A stretch of DNA of 64,000 nucleotides from Maribacter_C sp047345145 (GTDB lineage: Bacteria > Bacteroidota > Bacteroidia > Flavobacteriales > Flavobacteriaceae): assembly GCF_047345145.1 (NCBI RefSeq), contig NZ_JBLFER010000001.1:1054001-1118000 (forward strand), given 5' to 3'. Every line of letters begins with the position of its first letter. Position 1 is the first letter of the stretch. This document shows positions 23,481-31,752 of the stretch, one piece after another. Made by a program: the position numbers and the translations under genes. The notes beneath the pieces were generated by a model. The model searched no databases, was not told the origin of the DNA, and saw only the letters and a program-made list of their open reading frames with translations.

Positions 23481-25886
23481 ATGAACAAGCACATTAAAAA
23501 AGTAGCGGTAGTCGGTTCGGGTATTATGGGAAGCGGCATAGCCTGCCACTTCGCAAATATCGGAGTTGAAGTCTTACTCTTAGATATCGTTCCAAGAGAA
23601 CTGAATGCTAAAGAAAAGGCGAAAGGACTTACTCTAGAAGACAAAGTAGTTCGTAATCGATTGGTCAATGACTCATTAAAGGCAGCTTTAAAATCAAAAC
23701 CCTCTCCTATTTACAATCAAAAATTCGCAAATCGAATTTCTACAGGAAACTTGGAAGATGATATTTCTAAGATTTCTAAAGTAGATTGGATTATCGAAGT
23801 GGTAGTTGAGCGATTGGATATCAAAAAAATCGTTTTTGAGAATATAGAAAAGCACAGAACGCCTGGTACTTTGATTACGTCGAATACTTCTGGTATTCCG
23901 ATTAAATTTATGAGCGAAGGAAGAAGCGATGATTTCCAGAAGCATTTCTGTGGAACACACTTCTTCAATCCTGCTCGTTACTTAAAGTTGTTCGAAATTA
24001 TTCCTGGTCCGAAAACTTCTCCTGAAGTATTGGATTTCTTAAACGGATACGGGGAGAAATTCTTAGGAAAAACATCTGTTGTTGCCAAAGATACTCCCGC
24101 GTTTATCGGAAACCGTATCGGTATCTTTAGTATTCAAAGTCTCTTTCATGCTGTGAAGGACATGGGAATGACCGTTGAAGAAGTTGATAAACTAACAGGT
24201 CCGTTAATCGGGCGACCAAAATCTGCAACCTTTAGAACGGTTGATGTAGTTGGTCTAGATACTTTAGTTCATACTGCAAACGGAGTGCACGACAATTGTC
24301 CTGACGACGAGAAGCGCGATGTGTTCCAATTGCCAGATTTCATCAATACAATGATGGAAAACAAATGGTTGGGAAGTAAAACCGGACAAGGCTTTTACAA
24401 GAAAACAACAGGTGAAGGCGGAAAGAAAGAAATCTTGACTTTGGATTTAGATACGATGGAATATCGTTCTAAAAAAAGTGCCAAGTTCGCTACGCTGGAA
24501 TTAACAAAGCCTATAGATAAGGTTGTAGATCGTTTTCCTGTATTAATTGACGGAAAAGATAAAGCAGGTGAATTCTTTAGAAAGAGTTTTGCAGCTTTGT
24601 TCGCCTATGTATCGCATCGTATTCCTGAAATTACAGATGATATTTATAAGATTGATGATGCCACAAAAGCCGGTTTCGGCTGGGAACACGGACCTTTCCA
24701 AATCTGGGATGCCATCGGTTTAGAAAAAGGCTTGGAAATCATGAAGGCTGAAGGTGAAGTTGCTGCCCCTTGGGTTGATGAGATGTTGGCTTCGGGTCAA
24801 AAATCTTTCTATGCGGTAAAGGATGGAGCAACGTATTGCTATGTTATTCCTAAGAAATCCGTAGAGAAAATTCCTGGACAAGATTCCTTTATCATTCTAG
24901 ATAACATCCGCAAATCGAAAGAAGTATTTAAAAATGCTGGAGTTGTAGTTGAAGATTTAGGCGATGGTATTTTAAATGTGGAATTCCAGTCTAAAATGAA
25001 CACCATTGGCGGTGATGTTTTAGCGGGATTAAACAAAGCCATTGATATGGCTGAAAAAGATTTCCAAGGTTTAGTTGTTGGTAATCAAGCAGCCAACTTC
25101 TCCGTTGGTGCAAACATCGGAATGATTTTCATGATGGCTGTTGAGCAAGAATATGATGAGTTGAACATGGCTATCAAGATGTTCCAAGATACCATGATGC
25201 GCATGCGTTATTCATCAATCCCAACAGTGGCCGCCCCGCACGGAATGTCCCTAGGTGGTGGTTGTGAAATATCACTGCATGCGGATAAGGTAGTTGCCGC
25301 GGCAGAAACTTATATGGGACTTGTTGAGTTCGGTGTTGGTGTGATTCCTGGTGGCGGTGGTTCCAAAGAAATGGCACTACGTGCTCAAGATACTTTCCTT
25401 AAAGGTGATGTTGAGTTAAATGTTCTTCAGGAATATTTCTTGACTATCGGAATGGCAAAAGTATCCACTTCAGCTTATGAAGCCTTCGATTTGGGATTGC
25501 TTCAGAAAGGAAAAGATATTGTTGTCGTTAATAAGGACAGACAAATTGCAACTGCAAAAGCACATGCAAAACTAATGGCAGAAGCGGGTTACACGCAACC
25601 TCCAATGCGAAAAGACATCAAAGTTTTAGGTAAGCAAGCTTTAGGAATGTTTGTCGTAGGAACTGATTCTATGGAAGCCAGTCACTATATCAGCGAGCAC
25701 GATAAGAAAATCGCTAATAAACTAGCCTATGTAATGGCTGGTGGTGATTTATCGGAACCAACGCGCGTATCTGAGCAATATCTACTGGATATCGAACGTG
25801 AAGCTTTCCTTTCGTTATGTACCGAGAAAAAGTCATTGGAAAGAATTCAGCACATGCTTAAAACAGGTAAACCATTGCGCAATTAG
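23481..25886 (+). CDS. fadN: 3-hydroxyacyl-CoA dehydrogenase / enoyl-CoA hydratase, FadN type
   Basis: 801 aa bifunctional beta-oxidation enzyme. The N-terminal half is the NAD-dependent dehydrogenase: Rossmann motif VAVVGSGIMGSGIACHFANI (9-28), the active-site HFFNPARYLKLFEIIPGP and the C-terminal GLDTLVHTANGVHDNCPDDE. The C-terminal part is a crotonase: GNQAANFSVGANIGMIFMMA and GMSLGGGCEISLHADKVVAA with GVIPGGGGSKEMAL. Dehydrogenase first and hydratase second is the FadN order of Bacillus, reversed compared with E. coli FadB. It needs the thiolase fadA, which follows after an inserted four-helix-bundle gene. Confidence 0.95.
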   Translation: MNKHIKKVAVVGSGIMGSGIACHFANIGVEVLLLDIVPRELNAKEKAKGLTLEDKVVRNRLVNDSLKAALKSKPSPIYNQKFANRISTGNLEDDISKISKVDWIIEVVVERLDIKKIVFENIEKHRTPGTLITSNTSGIPIKFMSEGRSDDFQKHFCGTHFFNPARYLKLFEIIPGPKTSPEVLDFLNGYGEKFLGKTSVVAKDTPAFIGNRIGIFSIQSLFHAVKDMGMTVEEVDKLTGPLIGRPKSATFRTVDVVGLDTLVHTANGVHDNCPDDEKRDVFQLPDFINTMMENKWLGSKTGQGFYKKTTGEGGKKEILTLDLDTMEYRSKKSAKFATLELTKPIDKVVDRFPVLIDGKDKAGEFFRKSFAALFAYVSHRIPEITDDIYKIDDATKAGFGWEHGPFQIWDAIGLEKGLEIMKAEGEVAAPWVDEMLASGQKSFYAVKDGATYCYVIPKKSVEKIPGQDSFIILDNIRKSKEVFKNAGVVVEDLGDGILNVEFQSKMNTIGGDVLAGLNKAIDMAEKDFQGLVVGNQAANFSVGANIGMIFMMAVEQEYDELNMAIKMFQDTMMRMRYSSIPTVAAPHGMSLGGGCEISLHADKVVAAAETYMGLVEFGVGVIPGGGGSKEMALRAQDTFLKGDVELNVLQEYFLTIGMAKVSTSAYEAFDLGLLQKGKDIVVVNKDRQIATAKAHAKLMAEAGYTQPPMRKDIKVLGKQALGMFVVGTDSMEASHYISEHDKKIANKLAYVMAGGDLSEPTRVSEQYLLDIEREAFLSLCTEKKSLERIQHMLKTGKPLRN

Positions 25887-26312
25887 ACTTTAGATTTGAG
25901 ATGTTAGATTTTAGACTATAAATATGCACGACTTTCAAAAATTGATTATTTGGCAAAAATCCATGAATATCACTGAAGATGTGTATCGTCTTTCAGCGGA
26001 ATTTCCAAAGGAGGAAAAATATGGATTAACAAGCCAAATTAGAAGAAGTGCCGTTTCAGTTCCTTCAAACATTGCAGAAGGAGCTGGAAGAAATAGTGAT
26101 AAAGAGTTTAGACAATTTTTGGGAATATCAAGTGGCTCATCCAATGAATTGCTTACCCAGTTACTATTATCCAGTAGACTAAATCTAGTTTCAGAAGAAA
26201 AAGTTTTACCCATTATCGACCAATTGGTTGAAGTGCAAAAAATAAATTATTCATTAATTAAAAAATTCTCAAAGTGAGAAGTCTAAAATCTCACTTCTAA
26301 AATCTAAAATCT
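25885..26312. mobile_element. Four-helix-bundle gene flanked by 33-bp inverted repeats (putative mobile cassette)
   Basis: Left repeat 25885-25917 (AGACTTTAGATTTGAG...) and right repeat 26280-26312 are inverted copies, 29 of 33 bp matching. Both have a 7-bp period (AGATTTT units). They enclose one small gene and separate fadN from fadA. The left end overlaps the fadN stop codon by two bases. Confidence 0.65.
25924..26277 (+). CDS. Four-helix bundle protein (S23/IVP family)
   Basis: 117 aa. Signature motifs MHDFQKLIIWQKSMNITEDV, LTSQIRRSAVSVPSNIAEGA and RNSDKEFRQFLGISSGSSNE match the four-helix bundle proteins first seen in intervening sequences of 23S rRNA genes; the Avd protein of diversity-generating retroelements has the same fold. 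They bind nucleic acid through a basic surface. The gene is bounded by inverted heptamer-periodic repeats and sits within the fad operon. The neighbouring genes are metabolic, so it is almost certainly an insertion rather than a fad function. No DGR reverse transcriptase or variable repeat is nearby. Confidence 0.88.
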   Translation: MHDFQKLIIWQKSMNITEDVYRLSAEFPKEEKYGLTSQIRRSAVSVPSNIAEGAGRNSDKEFRQFLGISSGSSNELLTQLLLSSRLNLVSEEKVLPIIDQLVEVQKINYSLIKKFSK

Positions 26313-26316
26313 AGTT

Positions 26317-27507
26317 ATGAAAACTGCATATATAGTTAAAGGATATAGAACTGCTGTTGGAAAAGCGCCAAAAGGTGTTTTCCGTTTTAAGCGAACAGAT
26401 GAATTGGCCGCGGAGACCATCGAACATATGATGAAGGAGCTGCCTAATTTCGATAAGAAACGTATTGACGACGTTATTGTCGGAAACGCGATGCCAGAAG
26501 GTGCTCAAGGTTTAAACATGGCGCGTTTAATTTCATTGATGGGATTGGACATTGTTGATGTACCAGGAGTAACCGTAAATCGTTTTTGTGCCTCAGGTTT
26601 GGAAACCATAGGTATTGCAGCTGCAAAAGTGCAAGCTGGAATGGCAGATTGTATCATCGCAGGTGGTGCAGAAAGCATGAGTGCTGTTCCCATGACAGGA
26701 AACAAACCAGAGTTGAATTACGATTTAGCAAAGCAAGGCCACGAAGACTATTATTGGGGAATGGGTAATACTGCCGAAGCAGTAGCAAACGAGTACAAAG
26801 TATCTCGTGAGGACCAAGATGAGTTTGCCTATAATTCACATATGAAAGCTTTGAAAGCGCAGGCAGAAGACCGTTTTCAAAGTCAAATCGCTCCCATTGA
26901 AGTGGAACAAACCTATTTGGATGCGAATGGCAAAAGAGCAGAAAATAAATATACGGTTACGAAAGATGAAGGTCCAAGAAAAGGAACTTCGGTTGAAGTT
27001 CTGAATAAACTAAGACCAGTATTCGCTGCTGGCGGAAGTGTTACCGCAGGTAACTCCTCTCAAATGAGTGACGGCGCGGCTTTTGTTTTGATTATGAGCG
27101 AAGAGATGGTGAAAGAATTGAATCTTGAGCCTATCGCACGTTTGGTGAATTATGCCGCTGCGGGTGTGCCACCCAGAATTATGGGTATCGGTCCGGTTGC
27201 TGCTATTCCGAAAGCCTTAAAACAAGCAGGTTTAAAACAAGACGACATTGAATTGATTGAATTAAACGAAGCTTTTGCATCACAGTCTTTGGCCGTAATG
27301 CGCGAGTTGAACTTGAATCAAGATATCGTTAATGTAAATGGCGGTGCAATTGCACTCGGACATCCATTAGGATGTACAGGCGCTAAATTGTCCGTACAGT
27401 TATTTGACGAAATGAGAAAAAGAGAGATGCAAGGAAAATACGGTATGGTTACCATGTGTGTGGGAACTGGACAAGGAGCCGCTGGTATTTTTGAGTTTTT
27501 GAATTAA
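26317..27507 (+). CDS. fadA: Acetyl-CoA acyltransferase (3-ketoacyl-CoA thiolase)
   Basis: 396 aa. Thiolase with the acyl-accepting Cys in VNRFCASGLETIGIAAAKVQ (about 88), the second signature NGGAIALGHPLGCTGAKLSV with active-site His, and the third GMVTMCVGTGQGAAGIFEFL with active-site Cys. It cleaves 3-ketoacyl-CoA to acetyl-CoA in the last step of beta-oxidation. It is placed between fadN and fadE, as in the fadNAE operon of Bacillus, but is separated from fadN by the four-helix-bundle cassette, so its translation start lies only 4 bp after the right inverted repeat. Confidence 0.95.
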   Translation: MKTAYIVKGYRTAVGKAPKGVFRFKRTDELAAETIEHMMKELPNFDKKRIDDVIVGNAMPEGAQGLNMARLISLMGLDIVDVPGVTVNRFCASGLETIGIAAAKVQAGMADCIIAGGAESMSAVPMTGNKPELNYDLAKQGHEDYYWGMGNTAEAVANEYKVSREDQDEFAYNSHMKALKAQAEDRFQSQIAPIEVEQTYLDANGKRAENKYTVTKDEGPRKGTSVEVLNKLRPVFAAGGSVTAGNSSQMSDGAAFVLIMSEEMVKELNLEPIARLVNYAAAGVPPRIMGIGPVAAIPKALKQAGLKQDDIELIELNEAFASQSLAVMRELNLNQDIVNVNGGAIALGHPLGCTGAKLSVQLFDEMRKREMQGKYGMVTMCVGTGQGAAGIFEFLN

Positions 27508-27527
27508 AAAAGAGAAAAAAAATAGTT

Positions 27528-29339
27528 ATGAGTACAGAAGTAGCAAGCAAAGAAATATTAAGAGGCGGTCAATTTCTTGTCAAAGAAACGAGCTGTGATG
27601 ATGTTTTTACCTTAGAAGACCTTTCTGAGGAGCAAAAAATGATGCGTGATAGTACCAAAGAATTCGTGGACAGAGAGATTTGGGCACATTGGGAACGCTT
27701 TGAAGGCAAAGATTATGCATTCACTGCGGAGACCATGCGTAAAGCAGGTGAACTAGGACTTCTAGGTATTGCCGTACCAGAAGAATACGGAGGAATGGGA
27801 ATGGGCTTTGTGTCTACCATGTTAGTATGTGATTATATTTCTGGAGCTACCGGCTCTTTTAGTACTTCTTTCGGAGCACACACAGGAATTGGTACAATGC
27901 CAATAACCCTTTACGGAAACGAAGAGCAAAAGAAAAAATACGTTCCTAAACTTGCCTCTGGTGAGTGGTTAGGTTCCTATTGCTTAACGGAACCTGGAGC
28001 AGGTTCTGATGCAAATTCTGGAAAAACAAAGGCTGTTTTATCGGATGACGGTAAATACTACAGTATTACTGGTCAGAAAATGTGGATTTCAAACGCAGGC
28101 TTCTGTAATCTTCTAATCGTTTTTGCTAGAATTGAAGATGATAAGAATATCACCGGATTCATTGTAGAGAATGACCCTGAGAACGGAATCACCATGGGCG
28201 ATGAAGAGAAGAAATTAGGAATTCACTCTTCTTCTACACGTCAGGTTTTCTTTAATGAAACCAAAGTCCCTGTTGAAGACATGCTTTCTGAAAGAGGAAA
28301 CGGATTCAAAATTGCAATGAACGCCTTGAACGTTGGTCGTATCAAACTAGCTGCTGCTTGTTTAGATGCGCAAAGAAGAGTAATTGGCGAAGCTGTAAAT
28401 TATGCGAATGAGCGAATTCAGTTTAAAACTCCTATCATAAATTTTGGAGCAATTAAAGCAAAAATTGCTGAGATGGCTACAAACACCTATGTTGGAGAAT
28501 CAGGAAGTTATAGAGCTGCTAAAAATATAGAAGATAGAATTTCAATTCGTGTAGCGGAAGGTAACTCGCATCAAGAAGCCGAATTGAAAGGTGTTGAAGA
28601 GTATGCCATTGAATGTTCGATATTGAAAGTAGCTGTCTCTGAACATGTACAGTTCACTTCCGATGAAGGTCTGCAAATTTATGGTGGTATGGGCTATAGC
28701 GCTGAAGCACCTATGGAATCTGCTTGGAGAGATTCGCGTATCGGTCGTATTTATGAAGGTACAAATGAAATCAATCGAATGCTAGCAGTTGGTATGTTGG
28801 TGAAGAAAGCCATGAAGGGTCATGTGGATTTATTAGGTCCCGCAACTGCAGTTGGTGAAGAATTGATGGGAATTCCATCTTTCGACGCTCCTGATTTTTC
28901 TGAGTTGTTTGCTGAGGAAAAAGACTTGGTAGCACGCTTGAAAAAAGTATTCTTGATGGTTGCCGGTTCTGCGGTTCAAAAATTTGGTCCGGAATTAGAA
29001 AAGCACCAGCAATTGATGATGGCCGCTTCGAACATTCTGATTGAAGTCTATATGGCGGAAAGTACCATCTTAAGAACAGAGAAAAACGCAAAACGTTTTG
29101 GTGAGGAATCACAAGCTACGCAAATAGCAATGGCTAAATTAAACTTGTACAATGCGGTTGATGTTATCCTTAAAAGTGGAAAAGAAGCCATTGTTTCTTT
29201 CGCAGAAGGTGACGAGCAGCGTATGATGCTTATGGGTCTTAAACGTTTTACAAAATATACCAATAACCCTAACGTAGTAGCTTTACGCACACAAATTGCC
29301 GATAAAGTAGCTGCGGATAACGGGTATACCTTTGACTAA
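27528..29339 (+). CDS. fadE: Acyl-CoA dehydrogenase, long form (FadE/VLCAD-like)
   Basis: 603 aa. The standard dehydrogenase domain spans residues 25-420, with YCLTEPGAGSDANSGKTKAV (FAD/substrate), MWISNAGFCNLLIVFARIED, and the catalytic-base region DEGLQIYGGMGYSAEAPMES followed by WRDSRIGRIYEGTNEINRML (Glu in YEGTNE). An extra helical C-terminal domain of about 170 residues is as in VLCAD and Bacillus FadE, often used for membrane association. It introduces the double bond in the first step of beta-oxidation. Last gene of the marR-fad operon; terminator follows. Confidence 0.95.
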   Translation: MSTEVASKEILRGGQFLVKETSCDDVFTLEDLSEEQKMMRDSTKEFVDREIWAHWERFEGKDYAFTAETMRKAGELGLLGIAVPEEYGGMGMGFVSTMLVCDYISGATGSFSTSFGAHTGIGTMPITLYGNEEQKKKYVPKLASGEWLGSYCLTEPGAGSDANSGKTKAVLSDDGKYYSITGQKMWISNAGFCNLLIVFARIEDDKNITGFIVENDPENGITMGDEEKKLGIHSSSTRQVFFNETKVPVEDMLSERGNGFKIAMNALNVGRIKLAAACLDAQRRVIGEAVNYANERIQFKTPIINFGAIKAKIAEMATNTYVGESGSYRAAKNIEDRISIRVAEGNSHQEAELKGVEEYAIECSILKVAVSEHVQFTSDEGLQIYGGMGYSAEAPMESAWRDSRIGRIYEGTNEINRMLAVGMLVKKAMKGHVDLLGPATAVGEELMGIPSFDAPDFSELFAEEKDLVARLKKVFLMVAGSAVQKFGPELEKHQQLMMAASNILIEVYMAESTILRTEKNAKRFGEESQATQIAMAKLNLYNAVDVILKSGKEAIVSFAEGDEQRMMLMGLKRFTKYTNNPNVVALRTQIADKVAADNGYTFD

Positions 29340-29410
29340 TTCAGATTGAAACTTTTGTTGAGACAGAAGTGAAAACCGCTCGCCTTATGGTGGGCGGTTT
29401 TTTTATAACT
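29331..29410. repeat. Direct repeat: fadE 3' end plus terminator, copy 1
   Basis: From TTTGACTAATTCAG at 29331 onward, 44 of 48 bp match 30781-30828, and the similarity continues with more changes through the terminator. Copy 1 includes the last two fadE codons, stop and functional terminator. Confidence 0.85.
29372..29404 (+). terminator. Rho-independent terminator of the fad operon
   Basis: AAACCGCTCGCC and GGTGGGCGGTTT pair around a TTAT loop, then TTTT. It also reaches the stop codon of the convergent gene at 29403. Confidence 0.85.
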
Positions 29411-30638
29411 TGAAACCTACTGATACTGTAAATCTTTCCAAATTATTAGACTCTGCTGCGTCGGTATTTACACTGGCACCTAAAAAATACTTGCCGGTAA
29501 CATAAATACTTTGGTTGAAACTATAACCTCCACCTATAAATGCTCCAAAATTTACTTTCGTTATATCTGTTAATGGAGTTATAAAAGATTGTGCTTCTTT
29601 AAATTCTGCATTTAAGTTGAAATCGAAAACAATTCCCCCTGCGATATGAATACTATTCTTTTCATTTAGGAACATATAGTGTCTACCTCCTAAATTAAAA
29701 ATCAATTGATTCAAGTCTATAGACGCAATATCTTGGGAATTTAAAATTCCAACTGCACTATACTTCGCAAATTGTGCAGAAACAAAAGTTGACCACTTGC
29801 CGTTATTAAATGGGAAGATGGATTCTAATTCAACTCCTAGGGATGGGCTTATTTTACTTTCGAAAGCTGGTTCTATAGGAACAAAAATTGCATCAAAACC
29901 TGAGCCGACTATCCTTTGCAGCGTTGTGTTAAATTTATAACTCACTAATCCACCAAAAACAATTACTCTTAATTCCGCTTTTTGTTTTTCGCTTTTATTC
30001 AAAATGCTTTTTCCTTCAAATGCTCTTCTCGAGCAAATGTTATAACCAGTTAGGTAATCAATCAAGGAACTTTTGGTATAAAGAACTTCTTGAATTGACA
30101 AAGTATTGTTACAATTAAAAAATTTGAACAATTGTCTCCTAAAAATCGGGTTCTCAGCATTCTCGTTAGAAGGAGGCTTGGAATATTGTTTGTATTCCAA
30201 GGGTTCCATTTTACCTAAGCCTTTTGAAACAAAAAACACTAAATCATTATCCGCCCTGTACTCATATAATGATCCTTCTCCTTCAAGTATTTGTTTTACA
30301 AATCCTTTTTTGAAAACTTTTCTAGGATACTTCTCAATAGTTTTATTCTCAACAAACTGTTGAGTTACTGGCAAACTATCACTAAAGGCTAAATATAAAG
30401 GTCCATTGACTACTTGGAATTTTTGAATAAAATCAACACCAAGCTTTTGCTCATCAGCATTTAGATCAGACTTAAACTGGATCGTTTTGGGTGCTGACAA
30501 CCATTTTAAGTTCTTAATATATCCTGAAATACTATCACCCCTTTTGTTAATTACATACCCTCGTTCAAATTTTGTTTGAGCAGTAAGAAAACAAGAAACA
30601 GAAAAAAATAATACTACAAATGAGACTTTGTAATTCAT
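29403..30638 (-). CDS. Outer-membrane beta-barrel protein, function unknown
   Basis: 411 aa with a signal peptide (MNYKVSFVVLFFSVSCFLTA). The N-terminal region has KFERGYVINKRGDSISGYIK and a DUF-like beta domain typical of flavobacterial surface proteins. The C-terminal half (about 215-411) is a chain of amphipathic strands ending LERFTVSVGFKL, with a terminal aromatic/Leu residue as in outer-membrane barrels. No named family is recognised. The gene is convergent with fadE and is bracketed by two copies of the fadE 3'-end sequence, which suggests insertion as a unit. Confidence 0.7.
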   Translation of the reverse strand: MNYKVSFVVLFFSVSCFLTAQTKFERGYVINKRGDSISGYIKNLKWLSAPKTIQFKSDLNADEQKLGVDFIQKFQVVNGPLYLAFSDSLPVTQQFVENKTIEKYPRKVFKKGFVKQILEGEGSLYEYRADNDLVFFVSKGLGKMEPLEYKQYSKPPSNENAENPIFRRQLFKFFNCNNTLSIQEVLYTKSSLIDYLTGYNICSRRAFEGKSILNKSEKQKAELRVIVFGGLVSYKFNTTLQRIVGSGFDAIFVPIEPAFESKISPSLGVELESIFPFNNGKWSTFVSAQFAKYSAVGILNSQDIASIDLNQLIFNLGGRHYMFLNEKNSIHIAGGIVFDFNLNAEFKEAQSFITPLTDITKVNFGAFIGGGYSFNQSIYVTGKYFLGASVNTDAAESNNLERFTVSVGFKL

Positions 30639-30780
30639 AAATCACAAGAATTAAATTATCAAATATAGTTTTAACGACTTTAGAAATAACTTGTTGCATT
30701 TGACTAGAAATTTGCTCTTTTCAATGAAAACAATAAGCAGCGCCAGAAAGTAGATAAAGGTGAGACTTGTATATTTCTGT

Positions 30781-30860
30781 TTTGAATCATTCAGTTTGAA
30801 ACTTTTGTTGAGACAGAAGTGACAACCGTCCTCCGTTTGTTGGGCCCTTTTTTATATCCT
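30781..30860. repeat. Direct repeat: decayed fadE 3' end plus terminator, copy 2
   Basis: TTTGAATCATTCAG onwards matches copy 1 at 29331 with four substitutions in 48 bp. The stop codon is changed and the terminator stem is eroded (CCGTCCTCC...GGGCCC), though a T run remains. It lies 142 bp upstream of the start of the barrel gene. Confidence 0.85.
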
Positions 30861-30915
30861 TTTCACTGTAAACAGGGATTCCCCTTAACAAACATCATAG
30901 TATCTTCAAAGTATT

Positions 30916-31701
30916 ATGAAACAACAACTAAAGGAAAAACGAAAGCCCTATATCTTTATATTAACGCTACTCTTTTTAGGTAGTCTTTTATACGCGGTTT
31001 ATAATACTTTCGGGTCTTTTGAATTGAAAAAAGAAGCTGGAACACCCAAAGAAATTGTTCCTGAATATTTTGATTATGGTGTGATTACCAATAGTACTTA
31101 TTGCAATGATTTTTTTAGATTTAGAGTGCCAGTTCAAGCTAAGCACAAAGGCAATTATAAAGTTTACGACTATATCGAAAAAAGTATTTACGAAAGAGAT
31201 TCCGTTCTTGCCAAGCCAAAACTATCCTCCAAAGTAAAGAATCAGTCCCTACTCATAATTGAGCCTGAGTTGGTAAAAATTGATTGGATGCAAAACATTA
31301 AGGAAACCAAAAACCTTGATGCATGGAACGATTACCTTTCCAAAAAATCAAGAAGAGAACGTTTTGGAGCCGATTATCAAATGATTATTCAAACCCATAA
31401 CCTTTCCGGAAAACCCTTGGGTTCCTATATCCGTTTATTCGAAAACCTACATCATCCGAATTATACAGAACCGAGAACTAAGGTAATTTCAAATGTAACA
31501 TTCCAAGAGTACGTAGGTGTAGAAACTCAAACCACTTCAATGGAAAGCGTTACGTTTCGTCTTCTGGGAGGAGAAAATAGAAATATTTGCTCTTATATAA
31601 CAGAAATCAATGGTTTTGCCCTATCTATTGATTTATTCTACAAAACCGAAGAGCAAAAGTGTATTCTTATGGGTATGATAGAAGAAATCACATTCCATTA
31701 A
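30916..31701 (+). CDS. Membrane-anchored protein of unknown function
   Basis: 261 aa. A basic N-terminus (MKQQLKEKRKPY) and one signal-anchor helix (residues 13-31, IFILTLLFLGSLLYAVYNTF) lead to a mixed alpha/beta extracytoplasmic domain. Notable segments are EYFDYGVITNSTYCNDFFRF and GVETQTTSMESVTFRLLGGE. Three cysteines (about 63, 228, 250) could form a disulfide. No family recognised. It lies just after the decayed repeat and 51 bp before the decarboxylase gene. Confidence 0.6.
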   Translation: MKQQLKEKRKPYIFILTLLFLGSLLYAVYNTFGSFELKKEAGTPKEIVPEYFDYGVITNSTYCNDFFRFRVPVQAKHKGNYKVYDYIEKSIYERDSVLAKPKLSSKVKNQSLLIIEPELVKIDWMQNIKETKNLDAWNDYLSKKSRRERFGADYQMIIQTHNLSGKPLGSYIRLFENLHHPNYTEPRTKVISNVTFQEYVGVETQTTSMESVTFRLLGGENRNICSYITEINGFALSIDLFYKTEEQKCILMGMIEEITFH

Positions 31702-31752
31702 AATTTAAAAAGTGACGATGTCGATTCCTCCTAAAATCAATAACTTTATCCT

